Shown here piece by piece: positions 53,647 through 61,074 of a stretch of 64,000 nt of DNA. Below the pieces are notes generated by a model. The model made no database searches. It saw only the letters and a list, made by a program, of their open reading frames with translations, and was not told where the DNA came from. The DNA is taken from positions 1,302,001 to 1,366,000 of the forward strand of contig CAXXXS010000002.1 in the NCBI GenBank assembly GCA_963665085.2, read 5' to 3'. The position numbers and the translations under genes are program-made. Position 1 is the first letter of the stretch. Each line of letters starts with the position of its first letter. The stretch is from G963665085 sp963665085 (lineage in GTDB: Bacteria > Bacteroidota > Bacteroidia > Bacteroidales > JAAAOM01).

Positions 53647-54639
53647 TTAGTTTAAAGATTTAACATAAATTGTTTTTCTAATAATTCTATATTCAAATGG
53701 ACTACCTGATGCTCTTTTAAATACTTCCATCATGGAATAAATATTATCATCAATATTTATGACTCCCGTAAACGAACGATTTTTTATTTTTTCATCTTCA
53801 AAAATTATTTCAACTCCATATATTCGTTCTATCTTTTTTGATAAATCTAAGAATGACTCATTTTCAAATTTATAAGCCCCTTCTTGCCAATAGCTAAAAA
53901 AACCATCTTGTATTTTTGATTGTTTTATTGCACCCGATGTTTTATCCAGCACAATACTTTGTAATGGTTGTAATGTATATGTATTAAACTCATTGCTAGC
54001 TTTATTCTTTCTAACATCAAATTGAACTTTTCCAGAAACCAGGTCGATTCTAATTTCATTATCATCCGGATAAGAAATTGCAGAAAATTCTGTGCCCAGA
54101 ACTTTTATCCTATGATCTTCCACGTTGACAATGAAAGGTCTTTTTTTATTATGTGAAACAGTAAAGTAAGCTTCTCCTTGAAGTTGAACTGTTCTTTCCT
54201 TTTTATTAAATTTTTCAGGATACTGTAATTTAGAACCATTTGTCAACCAAGCTTTACTACCATCAGGAAGTTGAATTAAAGTCCTGTTTCCTTTAGGTAC
54301 AGAAATTTCATTCCAAGTTGTCTTTCTATCGGCTAATATTGTAGAATTTATAAAGTATCCTCCTAATAAAACAATAAGAATTATTGCAGCATATCTCAGG
54401 ATAAAATTTGGAGTAAATGTTCTTTTACTCTTTTTTATCTTAGCTTTCACAGCATTATACCCCATTTCAACTAAATTCGGATCAATATCTTTTCCGCGCT
54501 GTAATAAAGACCAGGTATTTTTATATTGGATGTATTTTCGCCTGTTTTCATCCGATTCATTTATCCAGTCTATTAGTTCCGGTGAATGAAAGTTAGACTG
54601 ACTTTTTAAAATCTCATCTATTATGTTTTCAGATTCCAT
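53647..54639 (-). CDS. FecR-family anti-sigma factor of locus 2
   Basis: Inner-membrane protein of 330 residues. The N-terminal cytoplasmic part (1-75; SPELIDWINESDENRRKYIQ) would hold the sigma factor; the TM helix is at about 80-102 (LRYAAIILIVLLGGYFI); the periplasmic FecR domain follows with VPKGNRTLIQLPDGSKAWLT, VQLQGEAYFTVSHNKKRPF and VLGTEFSAISYPDDNEI, and a C-terminal STN-like part (SKKIERIYGVEIIFEDEK) receives the receptor signal. It lies between the sigma gene (98 bases upstream) and susC. Confidence 0.93.
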   Translation of the reverse strand: MESENIIDEILKSQSNFHSPELIDWINESDENRRKYIQYKNTWSLLQRGKDIDPNLVEMGYNAVKAKIKKSKRTFTPNFILRYAAIILIVLLGGYFINSTILADRKTTWNEISVPKGNRTLIQLPDGSKAWLTNGSKLQYPEKFNKKERTVQLQGEAYFTVSHNKKRPFIVNVEDHRIKVLGTEFSAISYPDDNEIRIDLVSGKVQFDVRKNKASNEFNTYTLQPLQSIVLDKTSGAIKQSKIQDGFFSYWQEGAYKFENESFLDLSKKIERIYGVEIIFEDEKIKNRSFTGVINIDDNIYSMMEVFKRASGSPFEYRIIRKTIYVKSLN

Positions 54640-54737
54640 TTAAATTCTTTCTGTATGTATAATGATTGAGCAGCTAAATACCCTATATTGAAAAGTAAAG
54701 ATTTTTTTTTGCTAAATTCCAAATCAATTACAAACTC

Positions 54738-55328
54738 TTATCTATTAAGAGTTATTAAATAAATAACTAAAGGAAGATAATCTTTTAATGCTGATTTAAA
54801 AACTTTAATAGCACGGGTAACATTAGCTTCAACAGCTTTTACTGTAATATTTAATTCCTCTGCAATCTTTTGATTTTTTTTTCCTTCAAAACGGCTAAGA
54901 GTGAATACTTCCCTACATCTTGGAGGAAGTTCTGCTAAAGTTTTTTCTATAATATCTTCAATTTCCTGAAATGCTACAACAGATGTATTCAACTGTTCTA
55001 ATGCAGAGCTATAGATTTGATTATGAGTTATTAATTTAGTCTCTTCTGCATATTTCTTTTTAACTTTTTCATGACGAAGATGCATCAGGCAATTATTTTT
55101 CACACTTGTATATAAAAAACTTTGAAGTTGAGGTTCACTAATTATAGAAGGATTCTTTTCCCAAAAAGAAACAAATGCTTCCTGTACTAGTCCCATTGCC
55201 TCTTCTGATGGCACATATTCTTTAGCAAAAGAAACTAACCGAGGGTAATATATATTAAAAAGGACTTCAAAAGCTCCTTCATTTTTTTTATTTAATAATT
55301 CTAATAGTTCGTTAGTTAGTGAATCCAT
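54738..55328 (-). CDS. ECF sigma factor of locus 2
   Basis: Sigma factor of 196 residues. Region 2: AFEVLFNIYYPRLVSFAKEY, LVQEAFVSFWEKNPS and LQSFLYTSVKNNCLMHLRHE; region 4: LPPRCREVFTLSRFEGKKNQ and the helix ITVKAVEANVTRAIKVFKSA. Same subtype and same gap to FecR as its counterpart at 23113. Likely directs transcription of the susC operon when the receptor is loaded. An upstream TATTTTTG box (55357-55350, minus) may be its own promoter. Confidence 0.93.
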   Translation of the reverse strand: MDSLTNELLELLNKKNEGAFEVLFNIYYPRLVSFAKEYVPSEEAMGLVQEAFVSFWEKNPSIISEPQLQSFLYTSVKNNCLMHLRHEKVKKKYAEETKLITHNQIYSSALEQLNTSVVAFQEIEDIIEKTLAELPPRCREVFTLSRFEGKKNQKIAEELNITVKAVEANVTRAIKVFKSALKDYLPLVIYLITLNR

Positions 55329-55517
55329 TCTTAAAATGACTTACCATTCCAAAAATAACAATTTAACGTTAATTATTATTTTTAGCATTTAATTATCAGA
55401 AAACAACTATTAATTGAGCTATGATTTTTTATATCTTTAAGCTAGAGATAATAATGCTATACTCTGTTAGACAAAAAATAAATCTATTGAATATTTATTT
55501 TTGCTAAGACTAATAAA

Positions 55518-57596
55518 ATGATTAAAAAAACAAACTTAATACTGTATATAAAACAAATCTTTTTTCTGCCGTTAATCTTTCTTTTTTTTCCTTTATCAGG
55601 ACAAAAAGAAAATTCAGAACCATTACCTGATACTTCTTTAATTAACAAATGGCTAGAAATTGGCAATATTAACAACAATCCGGACTCTGCTCTATTTTAT
55701 TATCACAAAGCTTATCACCTGGCAGACAGCATACACAACATAATTAAAGCTGCATTAAGCCTGAAATATATCGGCACTTCCTATTTTTATAAATCAGATT
55801 ATCAGAACGCTTCTAAATATTGGCAACAATCATACGATTCATTCAACTCCATTAACGATAGTAGTGGAATGGCTGCTACCATGGGAAACCTGGGAATTAT
55901 TTATGATTACCTTGGAGATTTTGAACAATCTATTGAAAAATACACTCAAGCTTTATCTATCTACGAAAAAATTGGGGACTCTACAGGTATGGCCCGAAAC
56001 ATTAATTACATAGGGATAATTTACGAGTACCAGGGCAATTACACCAAAGCACTGGAATATTATTTACGTGCTTTAACAATCAATGAGGAAATTGGGAATA
56101 AAAATAATGTAGCTAGTAACCTGAGCAATATTGCCATTGTCTATAAATCTCAGAACCAGTTGAACAAAGCACTGGAATATCACCAAAAGGCTTTGGCAAT
56201 CAACAAGGAAATTGATAATACAAAGGGTATAGCCACTAATTATACCAATATGGGCATTATTTACACCCAGAAAAAATCCTATAAAAAAGCACTCGAATAT
56301 CTAAACGAAGCACTAACTCTAAATGAATTAATTGGAAATAAAAGAATAACTGCCAGTATCCAAACAAATATTGGAGTTGTATATGAATATTTAGGAAACT
56401 ATAATTCTGCTATAGACTATTATAAGAAAGCAAAGGCTATAAATAAAGAACTAAATGACAAAAGAAGTGTGACAATCTGTTTAATAAATCTCTCGTCGGT
56501 TTACAATAAGCTAAAATACTATAACAAAGCACTTTCAGAGGTAAAAGAAGGACTTCGCCTTTCTCAAGAAATCGGAGACCTTGACTTACAACGAAATGCT
56601 TATCAACATTTAGCGGATTCGTATGAAGGATTAGGTAATTACAAACAAGCCTTGCTTTACAAAGATTTATGGATAACTCTTAACGACAGTATCTATAACC
56701 AGGAAAAAACAAAAGCTATTGCTGATCTACAAATTCAGTACGAAACAGAAAAAAAGGATCAGGAGATAGAATCGCTGCAAAAAGACAATGAAATTCAAGA
56801 ATTACAACTTAACGAGAAAGATGCCCGCAATAAAGCACAAAGGTGGCTTTTTATAGCCATTGCGCTAGTGCTCCTGGCGATTATTCTTATTATATGGTTT
56901 ATTTACAGCAATTACCGAAAACAGCAAACCATCAACCAACAGAAGCTTAATTATCAAAAAGTGCTTACAGAGCAGAAATTATTACGATCGCAGATGAACC
57001 CCCATTTTATTTACAACTCTTTAAATTCTATACAATCCTTTATTTCATCAAACCAATCGTATGAAGCTGAAAAATACCTGGCCCAGTTTGCCAAACTAAT
57101 CCGGGGAATATTAGAAAACTCGCGAACCGATCTTATTAGTCTTGAGAAAGAAATTGAAGTACTGACACTTTACCTGAACCTTGAACAGCTCAGGTTTGAA
57201 AACAGGTTTTCTTACAGCATTCATGTTGATGATGAAATAGAACAGGATTTTATATCAATTCCGCCCATGCTGGTACAACCTTTTATTGAAAATGCTATAT
57301 TGCATGGGTTTAAGAACAAGAACAAAGGAGAGATCAACATTCATTTTAACGAAAAAGAAGATTTTTTAATTTGTATAATCGATGACAATGGTATTGGCAG
57401 AGGAGCTGCTTCTTTATCTGGCTCAGAAAAGAAACACAAGTCTCTGGCTACTAGTATAACGAAAGAAAGGTTAGATGCTCTCTCTACTGAATATCAAAAA
57501 CCGGCTTTCTTTACCATTGAAGACAAAACAGAAAACGACACAGAAAAACCATTGGGTACAAGAGTAATTATTCAAATTCCCATTATTGAAAATTAA
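55518..57596 (+). CDS. TPR-containing sensor histidine kinase, LytS/His_kinase type
   Basis: Membrane kinase of 692 residues. The signal/anchor segment near residues 10-28 is followed by a periplasmic TPR array (about 40-400; at least seven repeats, e.g. GNYTKALEYYLRALTINEEI and NQLNKALEYHQKALAINKEI), a coiled coil, a TM helix at about 443-463 (WLFIAIALVLLAIILIIWFI) and the His_kinase domain with His in RSQMNPHFIYNSLNSIQSFI, then a GHKL ATPase (QPFIENAILHGFKNK; DDNGIGRGAAS). Partner of the LytTR regulator that starts 11 bases after its stop. Signal unknown. Confidence 0.93.
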   Translation: MIKKTNLILYIKQIFFLPLIFLFFPLSGQKENSEPLPDTSLINKWLEIGNINNNPDSALFYYHKAYHLADSIHNIIKAALSLKYIGTSYFYKSDYQNASKYWQQSYDSFNSINDSSGMAATMGNLGIIYDYLGDFEQSIEKYTQALSIYEKIGDSTGMARNINYIGIIYEYQGNYTKALEYYLRALTINEEIGNKNNVASNLSNIAIVYKSQNQLNKALEYHQKALAINKEIDNTKGIATNYTNMGIIYTQKKSYKKALEYLNEALTLNELIGNKRITASIQTNIGVVYEYLGNYNSAIDYYKKAKAINKELNDKRSVTICLINLSSVYNKLKYYNKALSEVKEGLRLSQEIGDLDLQRNAYQHLADSYEGLGNYKQALLYKDLWITLNDSIYNQEKTKAIADLQIQYETEKKDQEIESLQKDNEIQELQLNEKDARNKAQRWLFIAIALVLLAIILIIWFIYSNYRKQQTINQQKLNYQKVLTEQKLLRSQMNPHFIYNSLNSIQSFISSNQSYEAEKYLAQFAKLIRGILENSRTDLISLEKEIEVLTLYLNLEQLRFENRFSYSIHVDDEIEQDFISIPPMLVQPFIENAILHGFKNKNKGEINIHFNEKEDFLICIIDDNGIGRGAASLSGSEKKHKSLATSITKERLDALSTEYQKPAFFTIEDKTENDTEKPLGTRVIIQIPIIEN

Positions 57597-57606
57597 CAAT
57601 CAGAAT

Positions 57607-58338
57607 ATGCAGACAGTAATAATTGATGACGAAGCAAAAGGCCGGAAAACCATAAAAAATTTTATTGATAAATATGCACCAAACCTAACAGTAGTAGGAG
57701 AAGCTGATTGTGTTGAAAATGGTATTGAACTGATTGAATCGAAACAACCCGAATTGGTTTTCCTTGACATACAAATGCCGGATGGAAGTGGGTTTGATTT
57801 GCTTGGCAGGGTTTCATTCACCGATTTTAAACTAATCTTCTGCACTTCGTACGACCAATATGCCGTAAAAGCTTTTCGCTTCAGTGCCATTGACTACTTA
57901 TTAAAACCGTTGGATCCGGATATCTTTATGGCTGCCATACGAAAAATAACAGACGAGAAGAATAACCAAATTAAAGAAAAAATTGAAGTCCTAAATACAA
58001 ACAAAAACAACTTTAGCCGTATCGCACTTCACTCATTAGATGGTATCAACCTGGTAAATATCGATGATATTATCAGGTGCGAATCAGATGTTAATTACAC
58101 TAAATTTATTGTTAAAGATCAACCCAATATTCTTGTTTCAAAAACATTAAAAGAATTCGATAGTATTCTCACTGAACATGGATTTATTCGGATCCACAAA
58201 TCTTTTCTTGTTAATATTAACCATATATGTAAATACATAAAAGGCGAAGGCGGTTGGGTAATCATGTCTGATGATGCCCAAATAATGGTATCTCGAAGAA
58301 AAAAAGAACAATTACTACAAGCCCTTTCTAACGTATAA
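57607..58338 (+). CDS. LytTR-family response regulator
   Basis: I choose ATG 57607; a TTG in frame at 57586 overlaps the kinase gene and adds only 7 residues. The 243-residue protein has a receiver domain (1-120; MQTVIIDDEAKGRKT, phospho-Asp in LVFLDIQMPDGSGFDL, Lys in YLLKPLD) and a LytTR DNA-binding domain (about 140-240; RIALHSLDGINLVNIDDIIR, then FIRIHKSFLVNINHICKYIK). It binds DNA as a dimer through beta-strands. Translated with the TPR kinase as a two-component pair. Confidence 0.94.
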   Translation: MQTVIIDDEAKGRKTIKNFIDKYAPNLTVVGEADCVENGIELIESKQPELVFLDIQMPDGSGFDLLGRVSFTDFKLIFCTSYDQYAVKAFRFSAIDYLLKPLDPDIFMAAIRKITDEKNNQIKEKIEVLNTNKNNFSRIALHSLDGINLVNIDDIIRCESDVNYTKFIVKDQPNILVSKTLKEFDSILTEHGFIRIHKSFLVNINHICKYIKGEGGWVIMSDDAQIMVSRRKKEQLLQALSNV

Positions 58339-58523
58339 GTAAATATTTAAATTAATATGGCTTTTTTCTTTTCATGATTGGCAGACCATTCGAAAATTTC
58401 ACGCACCCCTCATCAAACTTGTATTCAATTATTTAAATTATTTGTTGAATTTTATAGAATTCTTAAAAAAAGAAAAATTTTTATCTAAAAAACGAAGGAT
58501 TCAGAATTTCTCCCGACTAATAA

Positions 58524-59096
58524 GTGAAATTTAAAGAAATGACGCTTTCGGACAAAGAATTAATTAAAAAGATAAAAAAAGGAAATCAAAGTGCTTTTAA
58601 AGAGCTGTATGTTAAATATTCTGATTTGCTATATACTTTTATTTCACATCAACTTAAAAATAATAAAGAAACAGCATCAGACATTTGGCAGGAGACATGG
58701 AGCGTTGTTATTACAAATATTTCTGAATTTAAACATAAAAGCAGTGTTTTTACCTGGCTTTGTGCAATAGCAAAAAATAAAATTTCAGATTTCTACAGGT
58801 ATTCAGAAAAAGAAGAAAGATTAAAAAATGATAACACTTTTTATATTGATTTAGATTATGAATCAATAGACATAGTTAACAATCAGACTCAAACAATTGT
58901 AATAATAGTTTTAGCAGAATTAAAAGAAAAGTACAGCTCCTTACTTATTGCAAGATATTTCGAGAATAAAAGCATTGAAGAAATCTCACAAACCATTAAA
59001 AAATCTTATAAAGCAACTGAGTCGATGTTATCCAGGGCCCGTGAAGCTTTCAAAAAAAATTACAAAAAAATAATGAACAGCAATTATGAACAATAA
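58524..59096 (+). CDS. ECF sigma factor of the membrane-protease operon
   Basis: Sigma factor of 190 residues from GTG 58524; ATG 58539 is also possible and removes five residues. Region 2: NQSAFKELYVKYSDLLYTFI and ASDIWQETWSVVITNISEFK, then FTWLCAIAKNKISDFYRYSE; region 4: ELKEKYSSLLIARYFENKSI and the helix SYKATESMLSRAREAFKKNY. The next gene starts inside it (11-base overlap) and two more membrane genes follow without gaps, so all four are one operon. Not of the FecR/SusC-linked type. Confidence 0.9.
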   Translation: MKFKEMTLSDKELIKKIKKGNQSAFKELYVKYSDLLYTFISHQLKNNKETASDIWQETWSVVITNISEFKHKSSVFTWLCAIAKNKISDFYRYSEKEERLKNDNTFYIDLDYESIDIVNNQTQTIVIIVLAELKEKYSSLLIARYFENKSIEEISQTIKKSYKATESMLSRAREAFKKNYKKIMNSNYEQ

Positions 59097-59433
59097 AAAA
59101 TTATATACCGAAGAAAACATCAAAAAACTGATTAATTCCAGTTTAGAAAATAAAAATCAGTTAGACACAAGACATAAAAAAGTTGTTTTGGAAATGTTGT
59201 TACAAGAATTAACAACACAAAAGAAAAAATCTTATTCTAACCCGGTGAGTATTATTTGGCTTTCCATGATTTGGCTCATAATTACCTTCTTTGTTTTTTG
59301 TGAATTCAACAATTCACAATTTATAATAACACTAATAAAAGCAGCTCTAGGGATAAGCATTCTTTTTATTCCAATTTCAAGTATAATTCTTATTATCTTA
59401 AAACTAAAGACAAATGGAAACAAAACGATTTAA
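59086..59433 (+). CDS. Small two-helix membrane protein, probable anti-sigma factor
   Basis: 115 residues. The first 50 are hydrophilic and helical (EENIKKLINSSLENKNQLDT, RHKKVVLEMLLQELTTQKKK) and two TM helices follow (about 53-73 and 79-107). Such a short cytoplasmic helix before membrane helices, with a start overlapping the sigma gene, is the usual shape of small anti-sigma factors, so I infer that role; there is no recognised zinc motif or domain. It overlaps the next gene by 20 bases, which implies translational coupling. Confidence 0.6.
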   Translation: MNNKKLYTEENIKKLINSSLENKNQLDTRHKKVVLEMLLQELTTQKKKSYSNPVSIIWLSMIWLIITFFVFCEFNNSQFIITLIKAALGISILFIPISSIILIILKLKTNGNKTI

Positions 59434-60142
59434 CAAATTGCCCTGGATTACTCTAATTTCAGGAATAATTATGGTAATCCTGATAGCCATTGCTTTTGTA
59501 TTCAAATCAACAAGGAATATTGAAAATCCCCAAAACAGAAATATCACCCTTGAGGAATTAAGACAAATATCAATAGACAATAAGGAAGATATTTTTAGTA
59601 AATCGTTTCATGATTATGTAAATAATACTTTGAATAGTTCTATAATTAGCACAAAATGGTTAATTAGTAACAAAGGCATTTTTCTTTATGCAAATGGAGC
59701 AACAGCGGCAAGTACTCCGGTAAATTCCAGCATATACAGTTCAATTGACAAACAAAGTCTCGGATTACTTAATGCAGTTGATGAAAATTTGGATTCTTTT
59801 CAGAAAACAATTTTATATGCAGCAGCTGCAATAAGAAAAGAAGGTGAACATAATGATATATACGGACATATAGTTCTACCATTAAAAACCAGTTCAAATG
59901 AACCAGCTGGCTTTATAGGGGTATCTTATGAATTGGATTATTCTGACCAGACATTCCAAGGGTATATAATTATCAGTTTTGCCCTGCTTATTTGCTTTCT
60001 TATCTACTGGCTATCATTACCCGTATGGGTTTATTTTGATTCGCGAAACAAAAACGATAAATATATCTTATGGACAGTTTTTGTGTTATTCGGAAACATT
60101 CCTGCCTATATCGCTTATCTTCTTTCAAAAAACAATAAATAA
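59414..60142 (+). CDS. Membrane protein with periplasmic sensor-like domain
   Basis: 242 residues with three TM helices: about 9-32, about 185-207 and about 216-236. The loop of about 150 residues between the first two is likely periplasmic and has a Cache/PAS-like look (ISTKWLISNKGIFLYANGAT, GHIVLPLKTSSNEPAGFIGV), with strands on either side of helices. The end, PVWVYFDSRNKNDKYILW followed by NIPAYIAYLLSK, resembles the small membrane-anchor tail WVYxDAxxR...GLPAYLxYL seen in several bacterial membrane proteins. I infer a sensor in this sigma operon; no family is proven. It overlaps the gene before it and is followed 9 bases later by the protease. Confidence 0.55.
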   Translation: METKRFNKLPWITLISGIIMVILIAIAFVFKSTRNIENPQNRNITLEELRQISIDNKEDIFSKSFHDYVNNTLNSSIISTKWLISNKGIFLYANGATAASTPVNSSIYSSIDKQSLGLLNAVDENLDSFQKTILYAAAAIRKEGEHNDIYGHIVLPLKTSSNEPAGFIGVSYELDYSDQTFQGYIIISFALLICFLIYWLSLPVWVYFDSRNKNDKYILWTVFVLFGNIPAYIAYLLSKNNK

Positions 60143-60151
60143 ATAAACATT

Positions 60152-60826
60152 ATGACTACCACAGTATTAGTAAAAAATGAAAAAACACATGTAATTTTAA
60201 GTGTTATTGCTGAATTAATTATAATAGGATTTCTGGGTGTACTCTTATTATGGATTTCAAATAATTATATCTTTCAACACCCTTCAAAACCTACTTTTAG
60301 AATTATTGGCTCTGTCGCCCAAATTCTTATATTGCTATTATTTTTATTAATTAAATCACCCTCTGTAAAAGATATTGGATTATCATGGCAAACCATCAAT
60401 TCAAAATATCGAATCTATTATATTATCGGATTATCGTTGATATGCATATTATTAATCTCCGGATGCTTTTTCATGCCCGCTTACGCTATCACTATGAACA
60501 TACGATTTGGAATTATGGCTCCTATATTTGAAGAAATAATCTTTCGCGGATATATTTGGCATCGATTAAAACAGAAGCAATTTGATGATATAAGTATAAT
60601 TCTTATTACAGCTCTGTTCTTTGGATTATTCCATTTAGCCGGATATTATGAAATCAACTATGTAACAAATCTATTTAGTGAAGCACCATCCATTCAACAA
60701 ATCATGCGCAGTAAAGTATTAGCAAATATAGGTTATGGATTTTTTCTTGGTTTTCTCAGATATAAATCGAAAAATCTTTACTTACCACTTATTGTGCATT
60801 CTATCGGAAATATAATTGGACATTAG
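60152..60826 (+). CDS. CPBP-family (Abi/CAAX-type) membrane metalloprotease
   Basis: Protein of 224 residues with about six TM helices. The family's three active-site motifs are in place: EEIIFRGYIW (Glu-Glu and Arg), FFGLFHLAGY (His) and IVHSIGNIIG (His-x-x-x-Asn). Members cleave inside or next to membranes and process bacteriocin or anti-sigma substrates, or act as Abi proteins. Last gene of the sigma operon, followed by a terminator 40 bases on, so it is under the same control and could cut the membrane protein(s) encoded before it. Confidence 0.9.
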   Translation: MTTTVLVKNEKTHVILSVIAELIIIGFLGVLLLWISNNYIFQHPSKPTFRIIGSVAQILILLLFLLIKSPSVKDIGLSWQTINSKYRIYYIIGLSLICILLISGCFFMPAYAITMNIRFGIMAPIFEEIIFRGYIWHRLKQKQFDDISIILITALFFGLFHLAGYYEINYVTNLFSEAPSIQQIMRSKVLANIGYGFFLGFLRYKSKNLYLPLIVHSIGNIIGH

Positions 60827-60867
60827 TCTTTAACAATAAATAAAATACCATAAAGCAGCCTCAATTT

Positions 60868-60902
60868 CGTTGTATTCTTTTTCTGAGAATACAACGTTTT
60901 TT
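60868..60902 (+). terminator. Rho-independent terminator after the sigma/protease operon
   Basis: CGTTGTATTCT (60868-60878) and AGAATACAACG (60886-60896) form a perfect 11-bp stem with a 7-base loop, followed by T6 (60897-60902). Confidence 0.9.
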
Positions 60903-61074
60903 GAATATAATATCTTCTTTCAATATAAATCATTTTCTTTCCATTCTCGTTAAATAAACAATCACTACCGTTTTTCTTCTTTTCTCCACCGATAAATAAT
61001 TCTTAGTATACAAAGTAAATTCTTCATACGTAGTCTGGTTATGCGTTACAAGTATTAAATTAAAAAAATAGCCA

